Shown: positions 18,383 to 27,558, counted from the stretch's first letter. The stretch is 64,000 nt of DNA from Neohoeflea coraliihabitans (GCF_019334345.1 NZ_JAHWQX010000001.1:558001-622000); one strand, 5' to 3'. Program-made: numbers and translations. The notes: generated from the letters alone by a model not told the origin.

Positions 18383-19120
18383 ATGTCGCAGATGAGTTTC
18401 ATGCGCCAGCGGATCTGGGACCGCCTGAAGGATGTCGCCCGTCCCGACACGCGTCTGCATCTCGACTTTTCCGAGTTCATTCCGGATTTTGAAGGCGCCG
18501 ACCGCGCCACCGCCCGGCTTCTCGATCACGCACCGTTTCGCGACAGCCGCCTCACCTTCGTCACGCCGGACAGTTCGCTCACCGAGTTGCGCGTCAAGAT
18601 GATCGAGGCGGGCATGCCGTTCATCATGTCGACCTATAATATGTGCCGCGGCTTCCTCTATCTGGCGCCCGGCACGGTGCCCGAAGGCGCGGCGCGTTAC
18701 GCCGCCTGGCTCGATGGCATGGAGCATTTCGCCCGCCCGATTTCCCTGGCTGGCATTGCCGATCTCGGCCGTTTCGATTTTGCTGTCACCGGAGCCTCCG
18801 CGGTCTCGACGGATGGCGTGCGCTTCGGCAAGGGCCACACTTATTTTGATCATGAATGGGGCATCTTCACCGATCTCGGCCTGATGGACGAGACAACCCC
18901 GGTCGCCGCAATCGTCCATGATGTGCAACTGGTCGCCGACAAGTTTTACCAGTCCGAAACCGACATCGCCATCGATCTGATCGCCACGCCCGAACGGCTG
19001 ACGGCAGTCGACCGGGCGACAATGCGCCCGCGCGGTGTGCGCTGGGATCTGATGACCCCGGCGCAGATCGACACCATTCCACCCTTGAAGGAGCTCGCGC
19101 GAATGCGGGGAATCGCCTGA
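18383..19120 (+). CDS. COG0212 protein, 5-formyltetrahydrofolate cyclo-ligase-like (paralogue A)
   Basis: A 245-residue protein of the NagB/RpiA-like 5-FCL superfamily. The canonical ATP-site motif GxGGGYYDR is replaced by FGKGHTYFDHEWG (148-160), typical of the COG0212 paralogue group rather than true cyclo-ligases. Other landmarks are LHLDFSEFIPDFEG near the N-terminus and TIPPLKELA at the C-terminus, both shared with the paralogue at 22503. Published comparative genomics links COG0212 proteins to thiamin metabolism, with the reaction unresolved. The start at 18383 leaves the operator upstream; in-frame ATGs at 18362 and 18332 are possible. First gene of the transporter operon. Confidence 0.82.
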   Translation: MSQMSFMRQRIWDRLKDVARPDTRLHLDFSEFIPDFEGADRATARLLDHAPFRDSRLTFVTPDSSLTELRVKMIEAGMPFIMSTYNMCRGFLYLAPGTVPEGAARYAAWLDGMEHFARPISLAGIADLGRFDFAVTGASAVSTDGVRFGKGHTYFDHEWGIFTDLGLMDETTPVAAIVHDVQLVADKFYQSETDIAIDLIATPERLTAVDRATMRPRGVRWDLMTPAQIDTIPPLKELARMRGIA

Positions 19121-19140
19121 ATTCAGCAAAGGAGACCGTC

Positions 19141-20115
19141 ATGAAATTCGCAGTCGACAGACGTCGCTTTCTCACCCTCGCCGCAGCAGCCGCTGCCATG
19201 CCCATGGCCGCCCGCCATGGCGCTGCCGCCGAACCCTTCAACTTTCAGGCATCCTGGATCAACGATGCCGAATTCACCGGCTACTTCATCGCCCTCGACA
19301 AGGGCTATTACGCCGAGGAAGGTCTCGACGTGACCTATTTTTCGGGTGGTCCCGATGTCATCCCGGAAAGCACGCTGATTGCCGGCAAGGCCGATCTCAC
19401 ACTGACCACGCCCGACACCACGATCAAGGCGATCGCCGATCAGGGCGCTCCCTTCCGCATCATCGGTGCCCAGTACCAGAAAAATCCGATCGGCATCGTC
19501 TCGCTGGCCTCGAACCCGATCAACAGCCCCGAGGATCTGGTCGGCAAGACGCTCGCCGTGCCGCCGGTCAACATCATCTCCGTCGAGGCGATGCTGAAGA
19601 CCTCGGGCGTCGACCGCTCGAAGATCAACATCGTCCCCTATGCCTATGACCCGACACCGTTGATCAAGGGCGAGATCGATGCCTCGGTCGATTTCACCAC
19701 CAATGTGCCCTACACCATCGAGCAGGCCGGTGCCGAAGCGGTGTCCTTCCTGCTCTATGACTTCGGCTTCACCATCTTCAACGACACCGTTGTCGTCACC
19801 GAAGACGCCCTGAAGAACAACCGCAAGAACATCACCGGATTCCTGCGCGCCAGCCGCAAGGGCTGGAACGACAATTTCGAGGATCCGTCCGTCTGGCCGC
19901 CGAAATTTGCCGACAGCTGGTTCAAGGGCACGGGGCGTTCGATCGAGAACGAACTCTATTTCAACCGCGCCCAGCAGCCACTGATGGAACATCCGGATGG
20001 AATTTTTGCCATGAGCGAAGAATCTATTGAGGCCAATATCGAGGCCCTCAACGCGGTCGGGATCGCTGCCAAGCGCGAGCATTTCGACACCTCGGTTCTC
20101 GAGGACATCGGATGA
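19141..20115 (+). CDS. ABC transporter substrate-binding protein, NMT1/THI5-like, Tat-exported
   Basis: A 324-residue periplasmic binding protein with a twin-arginine signal (DRRRFLTL, then an Ala-rich core and cleavage near GAAAE), suggesting export in folded form. The mature start FQASWINDAEFTGYFIALDKGYYAEEGLDV is of the NMT1/THI5 type. AAAGGAG precedes the ATG, and the stop overlaps the ATPase gene by 4 bp. A pyrimidine or related thiamin/folate precursor is the most economical substrate given the COG0212 neighbours (inference). Confidence 0.88.
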   Translation: MKFAVDRRRFLTLAAAAAAMPMAARHGAAAEPFNFQASWINDAEFTGYFIALDKGYYAEEGLDVTYFSGGPDVIPESTLIAGKADLTLTTPDTTIKAIADQGAPFRIIGAQYQKNPIGIVSLASNPINSPEDLVGKTLAVPPVNIISVEAMLKTSGVDRSKINIVPYAYDPTPLIKGEIDASVDFTTNVPYTIEQAGAEAVSFLLYDFGFTIFNDTVVVTEDALKNNRKNITGFLRASRKGWNDNFEDPSVWPPKFADSWFKGTGRSIENELYFNRAQQPLMEHPDGIFAMSEESIEANIEALNAVGIAAKREHFDTSVLEDIG

Positions 20116-20882
20116 CCGACCGGGCCGGCATCCGGATCAGTCGGGTCTCACGCGTCTTCGAAGGGCGCGGCGCGACGGTCCAGGCGCTCGACGATGTCTC
20201 GCTCGAGTGTCCCGCCGGCTCGTTCACCGCATTGATCGGACCGTCAGGCTGCGGCAAATCGACGATGCTGCGCCTGGCGCTCGGTCTCGACCACCCCAAT
20301 GACGGCGAGATCCGCATCGGCGGCCTCGAACCCCTCGCCGCGGCGCGGCAGGGGCTGACCGGAGTGGCATTCCAGGATGCCGCCCTGATGCCCTGGCGCA
20401 CCGTCGAGGACAACATCATGCTGCCGCTCGATGTCCTCGACAAGAAGCGCGGCGCATTCCGTGCCAAGGTCGACGAACTGGTCGATATGGTCGGCTTGTC
20501 CGGTTTCGAGAAAGCCCTGCCCGGCGAGTTGTCGGGCGGCATGCGCCAGCGCGCCGCCATTGCCCGCGCCCTGGTCACCACGCCCGACGTTCTCTTTCTC
20601 GACGAACCGTTCGGCGCCCTCGACCAGATCCTGCGCCGCCAGATGAACATCGAGCTGCAGCGCATCTGGATGGAAAGCAACGCCACCACGCTGCTGGTCA
20701 CCCACGGCATTGATGAGGCGATCTTTCTCGCCGACCGCGTCGTCGTCATGCAAAGCCGCCCCGGACGCATCGGCCAGGTGATCGACATCCCGTTCGCCCG
20801 CCCGCGTCAGAGCGCCATTTTCTCCGACCCTCAGTTCCACGCTCTGGAAGCCGAGATCGCCGGAGCGCTCGATGGCCACTGA
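20112..20882 (+). CDS. ABC transporter ATP-binding protein (NitT/TauT type)
   Basis: A 256-residue ATPase with Walker A GPSGCGKST (43-51), the signature LSGGMRQR, Walker B VLFLDEPFGALD and the switch His in LVTHGIDEA. The motif DQILRRQMNIELQRI is typical of the SsuB/TauB/ThiZ-like group. It overlaps the binding-protein gene by 4 bp and the permease gene by 11 bp, so the three are translationally coupled. Confidence 0.92.
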   Translation: MTDRAGIRISRVSRVFEGRGATVQALDDVSLECPAGSFTALIGPSGCGKSTMLRLALGLDHPNDGEIRIGGLEPLAAARQGLTGVAFQDAALMPWRTVEDNIMLPLDVLDKKRGAFRAKVDELVDMVGLSGFEKALPGELSGGMRQRAAIARALVTTPDVLFLDEPFGALDQILRRQMNIELQRIWMESNATTLLVTHGIDEAIFLADRVVVMQSRPGRIGQVIDIPFARPRQSAIFSDPQFHALEAEIAGALDGH

Positions 20883-22482
20883 AACCCTGGCCAGCCCGCG
20901 TCCCGTCCCGCGCCGCAGGATGGCCGGGCAGGGCCGCCTCGGCACGCTGCGCAACTGGGGGATCCTGCTCGTCCTGTGGGAGATTGTCGGCCGCCTGCGT
21001 CTGGTGGCGGACGGCGCGCTGCCGGCGCCCTCGGCAATCCTGCAGCGCCTGTGGATCGACTGGTCCGATTATCCGCCGCACATCTGGGCGACGATCGAGG
21101 GCGCATCGATCGGCTTCCTGATCGGCAACGCCCTGGCGATCGCTGCCGGCATCCTGTTTGTCCTGTTCCCGCTGACTGGCCGCCTTGCACGCGGCATCAA
21201 TATCGCTCTTTTCGCGCTGCCACCGATCGCCCTTTCGCCGATCCTCGTCATCACCTTTTCCGGCATGACGCCGCGCATCATTCTCGCTGCCATCGGCTGC
21301 TATTTCATCACCATGAGCGCCACCGTCACCGGCCTGTCGCAAACCGACCGGCGCGCTATCGACATCGTCAGGGCCTATGGTGGCAATCGCTGGAAGGTTC
21401 TGCGCCTGGCGCAATTGCGCAGCGCCCTGCCATCGATCTTGTCCGGCCTGCGCATCGCGGCGCCAAATGCGGTTCTCGGAGCCATTCTCGCCGAATTCGG
21501 CGGCGGCGGCCGCTTCGGTCTCGGCGTGTATCTGATCGGCTCGCTCGGACGCGGCGAACCGGACCGGCTCTGGGGCATCGGCCTGGCTGCAACATTGATC
21601 GCCGGCCTCGCCTATGGCCTGTTCTCCCTGATCGCCGCACGGCTCACCGGAGCCTCGCGCGCCGTCACCATGCCGGCAGCCGCGCCGAGTGAAGCGCGGG
21701 CCAAGGGCTTTTTGCGCGAGACGATGATTGTTCTCGCCTCCATCGCTCTGCCCTTCCTGTTCTGGTGGGTGCTGCTCTATGCCATGGGCACGCCGGCGAT
21801 GATCGCCAAGACGCCACCGGCCCTTTTCGAATATCTGTTCCTGTCACCGCAATCGGCCACCAATCTCGGCAAGCTGGCCGCCGCCCTGGCGCAAACCCTG
21901 CCCATGACGATCATCGGAATGGCCGTCGGGCTGGCCTTCGCCTTTGCGCTCGCCATCGGTTCCGTGCTTTATCCCGTCATCGTCCGAGCCTTCATGCCGG
22001 TCGCCCTCGTCACCCAGACGATGCCGCTGGTCGCGCTGACCCCTCTGCTTGTCCTGATGCTCGGGCGCGGCCATTCGGTGATCCTCTGGATCACGGTCTC
22101 GGTCACCTTTTTCCCGGCCTTCGTCACGATGGCGCAGGGGCTGTCGCTGGTCTCGCGGGCCGCCCTCGATGTGCCGCGCGCCTATGGCGCCGGCCCCCTC
22201 AAGCAATTGCGTCTCGTCACCATCCCGGCATCCCTGCCTTATGTCTTCGCCTCCACACGGCTCGCCGTGCCGCGCGCCCTGCTCGGCGTCATGATCGCCG
22301 AATGGCTGGCCACAGGCAAAGGCCTCGGCAACCTTCTCAACCAGTCCCGCGGCTATCTCGACTACGGCATGATCTGGGCCGTTGCCGTGGTCTCGGTGCT
22401 GCTGTCCGTCGTGTTCTATCAACTTGTCGTTCTCATCGAAAACCGCGTCCTGTCCAAACGCGGCATGAGCCCGGCGCAATGA
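20872..22482 (+). CDS. ABC transporter permease, fused double-length protein
   Basis: A 536-residue protein with two complete BPD_transp_1 domains in one chain, so a single polypeptide can supply both halves of the channel. The first half (about 10-265) has the EAA-type loop VRAYGGNRWKVLRLAQL and the second (about 285-530) PRAYGAGPLKQLRLVTIP. The halves are separated by a short linker (AAAPSEARAKGF). About twelve helices in total. It overlaps the ATPase gene by 11 bp, and the second COG0212 gene follows after 20 bp. Most NMT1-type importers use two separate 250-300-residue permeases, so the fusion is notable. Confidence 0.9.
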   Translation: MATETLASPRPVPRRRMAGQGRLGTLRNWGILLVLWEIVGRLRLVADGALPAPSAILQRLWIDWSDYPPHIWATIEGASIGFLIGNALAIAAGILFVLFPLTGRLARGINIALFALPPIALSPILVITFSGMTPRIILAAIGCYFITMSATVTGLSQTDRRAIDIVRAYGGNRWKVLRLAQLRSALPSILSGLRIAAPNAVLGAILAEFGGGGRFGLGVYLIGSLGRGEPDRLWGIGLAATLIAGLAYGLFSLIAARLTGASRAVTMPAAAPSEARAKGFLRETMIVLASIALPFLFWWVLLYAMGTPAMIAKTPPALFEYLFLSPQSATNLGKLAAALAQTLPMTIIGMAVGLAFAFALAIGSVLYPVIVRAFMPVALVTQTMPLVALTPLLVLMLGRGHSVILWITVSVTFFPAFVTMAQGLSLVSRAALDVPRAYGAGPLKQLRLVTIPASLPYVFASTRLAVPRALLGVMIAEWLATGKGLGNLLNQSRGYLDYGMIWAVAVVSVLLSVVFYQLVVLIENRVLSKRGMSPAQ

Positions 22483-22502
22483 TCAATCAGGAGTGAATTG
22501 CC

Positions 22503-23249
22503 ATGACCATCGACATTGCCGATCACAAATCCTCGGTGCGCGAGCGTGTCTGGAGCGAATTGCGCAAGGTCGCCCTCCCCGACAGCCGGTTTCACTATGA
22601 CTTTGGCGAGTTCATCGCCGATTTCGAGGGCGGTGAAGCGGCGGTCGAGCGGCTGATCGATCATCGCTACTATCGCGACGCGAACTATCTGTTCATCACG
22701 CCGGACAACTGTCTCGACCGGCTGCGCCTGCGCGCCCTGCAGGACGGCAAGACGGTGCTGATGACCACCTATTCCATCAAGCGCGGCTTCTGGCTGCTTG
22801 ACCCGGCAAAGATCGACCCGGACCTCTATCTGTACGCCTCGACCCTTGATGGCATGGAGCGCGTCGCCCGGCCGCTGGGCCTGCGCGAAATCGCCGACCT
22901 GCCCGAAGTCGATTACATGATCACCGGCACCGGCGCGATCAACATGGAGGGCGTGCGCTTCGGCAAGGGGCACGGCTTTTTCGACGCCGAATGGGGCATT
23001 CTCTATCAGCTCGGACGCATCTCGACGGCCACCCCCTCCGCCGCGGTCGTGCATGATTGCCAGGTGCTCGATGAAAAGCTGTCCCCGGATGTCTACGACA
23101 CCGTCGCCGACGTCATCTTCACCCCGACACGCACCATCGAGGTCGACAGTCCGCACAAGCCGACCTGCGGCATCATCTGGGATCGTCTCGATCCGCACAT
23201 GTTTGAAACCATCCCGCCACTGCAGGAACTCAAGGCCATGGGGCTCTGA
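22503..23249 (+). CDS. COG0212 protein, 5-formyltetrahydrofolate cyclo-ligase-like (paralogue B)
   Basis: A 248-residue paralogue of the protein at 18383. The altered nucleotide-site motif is FGKGHGFFDAEWG (153-165). FHYDFGEFIADFEG near the N-terminus, GVRFGKGH and the C-terminal TIPPLQELK are shared with paralogue A, though the proteins have clearly diverged elsewhere. GGAG precedes the ATG. It closes the five-gene operon, convergent with the ectoine genes. Retention of two copies in one transport operon suggests two steps, a heteromer, or two related substrates (inference). Confidence 0.82.
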   Translation: MTIDIADHKSSVRERVWSELRKVALPDSRFHYDFGEFIADFEGGEAAVERLIDHRYYRDANYLFITPDNCLDRLRLRALQDGKTVLMTTYSIKRGFWLLDPAKIDPDLYLYASTLDGMERVARPLGLREIADLPEVDYMITGTGAINMEGVRFGKGHGFFDAEWGILYQLGRISTATPSAAVVHDCQVLDEKLSPDVYDTVADVIFTPTRTIEVDSPHKPTCGIIWDRLDPHMFETIPPLQELKAMGL

Positions 23250-23327
23250 CCGGCGGCATCACCCTCGGATCCGGCTAGCTTCCGGCATGCAAGGAGGCAA
23301 AGGGCGAGGCGCGAGCGGCGCTTGCCC

Positions 23328-24320
23328 TCACTCCTCCCTGACACCCACGACCGCGACGCAATCGCCGGCCTGCACCAGGCCGGGGAAATGCCGCGAGATC
23401 AACACACCCGACCGCGCCGCGCGACATTCGACCGGCGCCTGTCCGGTGCGCTCGCTCGACCAGATGCGCGCCACCACATCGCCGGCCTGCACCTCCTCGC
23501 CGAGATCGACCATCGCCTCGATCAGGCCATGATCCTCCGAGACCACGAAGCAATCGCTGTCCGGCATATCGAGCACCACGCTTGGCCCGCGTTCCGGCTC
23601 GCCAGCCAGGATGCCCGCATGTTTGAGGACGTTGCGCACGCCGCGCTTGGCGATCCCCGCCGTGCGCGCCGTCGCCGTGCCGCCTCCCCCCAATTCCGTC
23701 GTGACGAAGACCTTGCCCTGTCCTTCCACCTCGGTGTCGTACATGCCGACATTGTCGATCTCGAGAAGCGTCAGCGTATACGGGGCGTTGAAAGCCGCGA
23801 CGGCGGCGGTGCACGCCGCCTGCTGGTTCTTGTTGTCGAGCACGTGCGAACAGGCAAACGGCACGAAATCGAGCGTCTTGCCACCGGAATGGAAATCAAC
23901 GACCAGGTCGGCCATCGGCACCAGCGTGCGCGCGAAATAATCGGCGATCTTTTCGCTGACCGTGCCGTCCGGCCGTCCCGGAAAGATGCGGTTGAGATTG
24001 CGCCCGTCGATCGGCGAGACCCGCCGTCCCGACTTGAAGGCCGGATAGTTGAAGGCCGGCACGATGATCACCCGGCCGGTGATGTCCTCGGGCTGCAGGC
24101 TGTGCGCCAGGTCCTGCAGGGCGATCGGCCCCTCATATTCATCGCCGTGATTGGCGCCCGTCAGCAGCGCCGTTGGGCCGACGCCGTTCTGGACGACACA
24201 GAGCGGGATCATGATCGCCCCCCACGCCGAATCGTCACGGCTGTAGGGCAGTCTGAGAAAACCGTGAAACTTGCCGTTCTCGTCGAACGGCACCGTTGAA
24301 ACAATGGGATTGCCCGCCAC
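23328..24320 (-). CDS. doeB: N-alpha-acetyl-L-2,4-diaminobutyrate deacetylase DoeB/EutE
   Basis: A 330-residue zinc hydrolase of the aspartoacylase/succinylglutamate desuccinylase family. Zinc ligands are in TGANHGDEYEGP (HxxE) and VVDFHSGG; DGRNLNRIFPG is also conserved. It removes acetate from N-alpha-acetyl-DABA, step two of ectoine breakdown. I start at GTG 24320, preceded by a perfect AAGGAG at 7 bases and lying 4 bases after the doeA stop; a longer frame overlaps doeA but has no ribosome site. Confidence 0.9.
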   Translation of the reverse strand: MAGNPIVSTVPFDENGKFHGFLRLPYSRDDSAWGAIMIPLCVVQNGVGPTALLTGANHGDEYEGPIALQDLAHSLQPEDITGRVIIVPAFNYPAFKSGRRVSPIDGRNLNRIFPGRPDGTVSEKIADYFARTLVPMADLVVDFHSGGKTLDFVPFACSHVLDNKNQQAACTAAVAAFNAPYTLTLLEIDNVGMYDTEVEGQGKVFVTTELGGGGTATARTAGIAKRGVRNVLKHAGILAGEPERGPSVVLDMPDSDCFVVSEDHGLIEAMVDLGEEVQAGDVVARIWSSERTGQAPVECRAARSGVLISRHFPGLVQAGDCVAVVGVREE

Positions 24321-24324
24321 GCGC

Positions 24325-25512
24325 CTACTCCTTGACGAAAAGTTTGCGCGGCACATTGGCCAGGCATTCGGGGCCGTTCTCGCCGATGATGATGCTCTCG
24401 GTGATTTCGAAACCCCAGTCCTCCATCCACAGACCGGTCATGAAATGGAAGGTCATGTTTTCCTCGAGCACCGTCTTGTCGCCGGTGCGCAGCGACATCG
24501 TGCGCTCGCCCCAGTCCGGCGGATAGGAAAGGCCGATCGGGTAACCGGTGCGGTTGTCCTTGCTGATCCCGTATTTCTTGAGCACGGCATAAAATGCCTT
24601 GGCAACATCCTCGCAAAGATTGCCGGCGCGCGCCATCTCGAGCCCCGCCTCCATGCCCTCGAGCACCGCCTGCTCGGCATTCAGGAAGGTCTCCGTCGGC
24701 TTGCCGAGAAACACCGTCCGCGACAGGGGGCAGTGATAGCGCCGATACACACCTGCGATCTCGAAGAACGTGCCCTCGCCGAGCCGCAGCGGTTCGTCGT
24801 TCCACGTCAGATGCGGTGCCGAGGCATCAATGCCCGAGGGCAGCAGCGGCACCAGCGCCGGGTAATCGCCGCCAAAGCCGTAATCGGAATCAAACCGCAG
24901 GGCCGCATCATAGATATCGGCCACCAGGTCACACTTGCGAATGCCCGGCTCCACCTTGTCGTAGATGCGCTGATGCATGCGTTCGACGATGCGCGCGGCG
25001 CGGTGCATGTACAAGAGTTCCTGCGTCGACTTGACCGCCCGCTGCCAGTTGACCAGCGCCGTGGCGTCGGAAAAGCGCGCGTTCGGCAGCTCCTGTTGCA
25101 ACACCTGGAAGGCTTTTGCCGAGAACCAGTAATTGTCCATCTCGACACCGATGCGCTTGTTGCCCCAGCCGCGCTCCTCGAGCTTGCCGGCCAGGTACTC
25201 CATCGGATGGCAGACCTCCGACTGCACGTAGTGATCGGGATAGCCGATCATGTCCTCCTCGGCCATGAAACAGGTGCGCTTGGCACCGTTGCGGTCCTGG
25301 CCGCGGCCGAACCAGACCGGATCGCCATCCGGCCCGACGATGACCGCCTGGTGCACATAGAACGACCAGCCGTCATAGCCGGTCAGCCAGGCCATGTTCG
25401 ACGGATCCGAACAGATCAGGATGTCGATTTCCTTGGCCTCCATCGCCGCACGGGTCTTGGCGATGCGGGTGGAAAATTCACTGCGGGAAAATGCCAGTTG
25501 TGGAGCAGACAT
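24325..25512 (-). CDS. doeA: Ectoine hydrolase DoeA/EutD
   Basis: A 395-residue M24/creatinase-fold (Xaa-Pro-peptidase-like) enzyme that opens the ectoine ring to N-acetyl-diaminobutyrate. The N-terminal creatinase domain includes TGYDGWSFYVHQAVIV and VCHPMEYLAGKLEERGWG, the C-terminal pita-bread domain GGDYPALVPLLPSG, ENMTFHFMTGLW and EITESIIIG, all typical of DoeA. Several metal ligands of true M24 peptidases are not evident, consistent with the DoeA subgroup. It sits between eutC and doeB in the minus-strand operon. Confidence 0.92.
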   Translation of the reverse strand: MSAPQLAFSRSEFSTRIAKTRAAMEAKEIDILICSDPSNMAWLTGYDGWSFYVHQAVIVGPDGDPVWFGRGQDRNGAKRTCFMAEEDMIGYPDHYVQSEVCHPMEYLAGKLEERGWGNKRIGVEMDNYWFSAKAFQVLQQELPNARFSDATALVNWQRAVKSTQELLYMHRAARIVERMHQRIYDKVEPGIRKCDLVADIYDAALRFDSDYGFGGDYPALVPLLPSGIDASAPHLTWNDEPLRLGEGTFFEIAGVYRRYHCPLSRTVFLGKPTETFLNAEQAVLEGMEAGLEMARAGNLCEDVAKAFYAVLKKYGISKDNRTGYPIGLSYPPDWGERTMSLRTGDKTVLEENMTFHFMTGLWMEDWGFEITESIIIGENGPECLANVPRKLFVKE

Positions 25513-25524
25513 GAAGGGGCCTTT

Positions 25525-26520
25525 CTATGCCTCGGTGTCGAAGACCGTGCCGAGATCCAGCGAAGCGGCGCGTTGTACCGCCAAGGTGGCGATCGCCGTG
25601 TCCTGAACTCCCGTCCCGGTAAGATCTGCAATGGTGATGTCAGTGGCGCTTTGGCGCGCCTTGGCCTTCCCTGCGATGACCGCGCCGAGCTCGGCGAAGT
25701 AGCGCGTTTTGGAAATCAGATTGGCGGCAATGGCAGCGCGCAACTCGCCGAGTTCGGCTGTTTGCGACTGCCGGTCCGGCACATAGCAATTGGCGCGCAA
25801 GAAGCAGGCCGGGTCCAATTCGTTCTTGGTGTGCTGGTCCGAGCCCATCGCCGTGACATGCTGACCCGGCTTCAGCCAGTCGGCCATGAGGATCGGCGTC
25901 GTTGAAGGGGTCGTCGTGACGATGATGTGCGCTGCCCCAACCGCCGCACCGGCATCCGGCACCGCCGTCGCCTCCAGTCCGTCGTCCCGCAGCTCGCCCG
26001 CCAGCGCCCGCGCTTTGCTCGCATCGCGCGCCCAGACCGTCACATGCGTGATCGGCCGCACCAGGCGCAGCGCTGCAAGCTGCAGCCGGGCCTGCATCCC
26101 CGCTCCCATCACACAGACGCTGGAGGCCTCGCGGACCGCAAGATGATCGGCGGCCACGGCACCCGCCGCCGCGGTGCGCACATCGGTCAGGTAACCATTG
26201 TCGAGCAGCAGCGCTTCAAGCACGCCGGTCTGCGATGAAAACACCATCATCAGACCGGAGGTGCTGGGCAAACCCAGCGCCGGATTGTCGAAAAAACCCG
26301 GAGAGACCTTGATGGCAAAACTGTCAAGGCCGGGCACATAGGCGGTTTTCACATCGACTTCGCCATTGTACTCGGCAATCGCCAGACTGAGGATCGGCGG
26401 CATCACCACCTGCCCGGTCGCCAGCGCCCGGAATGCATCTTCGACGCATTGCACCGCGGAACGATCAAGGGCCACCGCCTGCCGCAGCTGCCGTTCGGTC
26501 AGGATCTTGACCTTGCCCAT
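25525..26520 (-). CDS. eutC: Ectoine utilisation protein EutC (ornithine cyclodeaminase/mu-crystallin family)
   Basis: A 331-residue NAD-dependent protein of the ornithine cyclodeaminase fold. Characteristic blocks are DVKTAYVPGLDSFAIKVSPGF, the TAAAGAVAADHLA helix, the Rossmann motif VMGAGMQARLQL and AMGSDQHTKNELDP. In ectoine users EutA, EutB and EutC together are thought to convert hydroxyectoine to ectoine. It follows eutB by 1 base and precedes doeA by 12 bases. Confidence 0.9.
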   Translation of the reverse strand: MGKVKILTERQLRQAVALDRSAVQCVEDAFRALATGQVVMPPILSLAIAEYNGEVDVKTAYVPGLDSFAIKVSPGFFDNPALGLPSTSGLMMVFSSQTGVLEALLLDNGYLTDVRTAAAGAVAADHLAVREASSVCVMGAGMQARLQLAALRLVRPITHVTVWARDASKARALAGELRDDGLEATAVPDAGAAVGAAHIIVTTTPSTTPILMADWLKPGQHVTAMGSDQHTKNELDPACFLRANCYVPDRQSQTAELGELRAAIAANLISKTRYFAELGAVIAGKAKARQSATDITIADLTGTGVQDTAIATLAVQRAASLDLGTVFDTEA

Positions 26521-26521
26521 C

Positions 26522-27520
26522 TCAAGCCTCCTTGCTGGTGCCGTCGGGACGCGCCCGGCCGATCACCTCGAAATGCTGCTTCATATCGACATTGCCGCCG
26601 CTGAGGATCAGAACCACGGGACCGTCCGCGGCGATCGATCCGGCAAGCACCGCCGCGATGCCGACGGCGCCGGAACCCTCGATGATCTGCCGCTCCTGCC
26701 AGTAGGCATGCGCAATGCCTGCGGCGATCTGGTCTTCGCTGAGCAACAGCGTCTCGTCGACCAGTCGTTGTGTCATTGCAAAGGTAAAACGGTTGTCGAG
26801 GCCGATGCCGCCACCGAGCGAATCCGCCAGCGTCGGCAATTCCTCGACTTCGACCGGATGCCCGGCCCTGAGGCTGGCCACCATCGCCGCGCCGCGCTCC
26901 ATGGAAACGCCGACGATGCGGATCTCCGGCTTGCGCGCCTTGGCCGCCGCCGCCACGCCGGCGATCAGCCCGCCACCCGACAACGGGACGACAAGTGTCG
27001 CCGCATCCGGCACCGCATCGAGGATCTCAAGTCCCAGCGTCCCCTGTCCGGCGATTACGTCGCGATGATCGAAGGGCGGGATCATCGTCATCCCTTCAGC
27101 CACTAGCTTGTCGACCTCGCCCTGCGCTTCATCCTGCGAGCGACCGACAATCCGCACTTCGGCGCCCTGGGCGCGAATGCCGTCGATCTTCACCTGCGGC
27201 ACCAGTTCCGACATGCAGATGATGCAGCGCACGCCCGCCCGGCTCGCCGCATAGGCCAGCCCGCGCCCGTGATTGCCGGTCGACACCCCCACGACGCCGG
27301 CGGCTTTTTCCGCCTCCGAAAGACGGGAGACCGCATTGGCCGCGCCGCGCAGCTTGAAACTGCCGGTCCGCTGCAGATATTCGAGCTTGAGATGCACCGG
27401 CACCCCAAGCCGTGCGCTCAGGCTTTCAGACAGATTGACCGGTGTGACGCGAATGGTGTCGGCCACCCGCGCGCGTGCCGCCTCGATCTCGTTCAGCGAC
27501 ACCATGGAGTTGTCATTCAT
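26522..27520 (-). CDS. eutB: Hydroxyectoine utilisation dehydratase EutB (threonine dehydratase-like)
   Basis: A 332-residue fold-type II PLP enzyme. The PLP lysine lies in RTGSFKLRGAANAV, the glycine-rich phosphate loop in VPLSGGGLIAGV, and STGNHGRGLAYAA is the substrate loop. Proposed to act with EutA and EutC on hydroxyectoine. ATG 27520 is chosen because GAGAGA precedes it and similarity to the family begins there; the frame is open into the 3' end of eutA. Confidence 0.9.
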   Translation of the reverse strand: MNDNSMVSLNEIEAARARVADTIRVTPVNLSESLSARLGVPVHLKLEYLQRTGSFKLRGAANAVSRLSEAEKAAGVVGVSTGNHGRGLAYAASRAGVRCIICMSELVPQVKIDGIRAQGAEVRIVGRSQDEAQGEVDKLVAEGMTMIPPFDHRDVIAGQGTLGLEILDAVPDAATLVVPLSGGGLIAGVAAAAKARKPEIRIVGVSMERGAAMVASLRAGHPVEVEELPTLADSLGGGIGLDNRFTFAMTQRLVDETLLLSEDQIAAGIAHAYWQERQIIEGSGAVGIAAVLAGSIAADGPVVLILSGGNVDMKQHFEVIGRARPDGTSKEA

Positions 27521-27558
27521 CGCATCTCTCGTTTGAAGTTGGCCCGGATGCTCCGGGC

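Noticed and set aside
23250-23327. Long imperfect inverted repeat between the convergent COG0212-B and doeB genes
   Set aside because: Pairing (AGGGC/GCCCT and GGAGG/CCTCC) is interrupted and no T-run follows in either direction.
24271-25905. A 544-codon plus-strand open frame opposite doeA and eutC
   Set aside because: Shadow of two well-conserved genes; low-complexity composition and no ribosome site.
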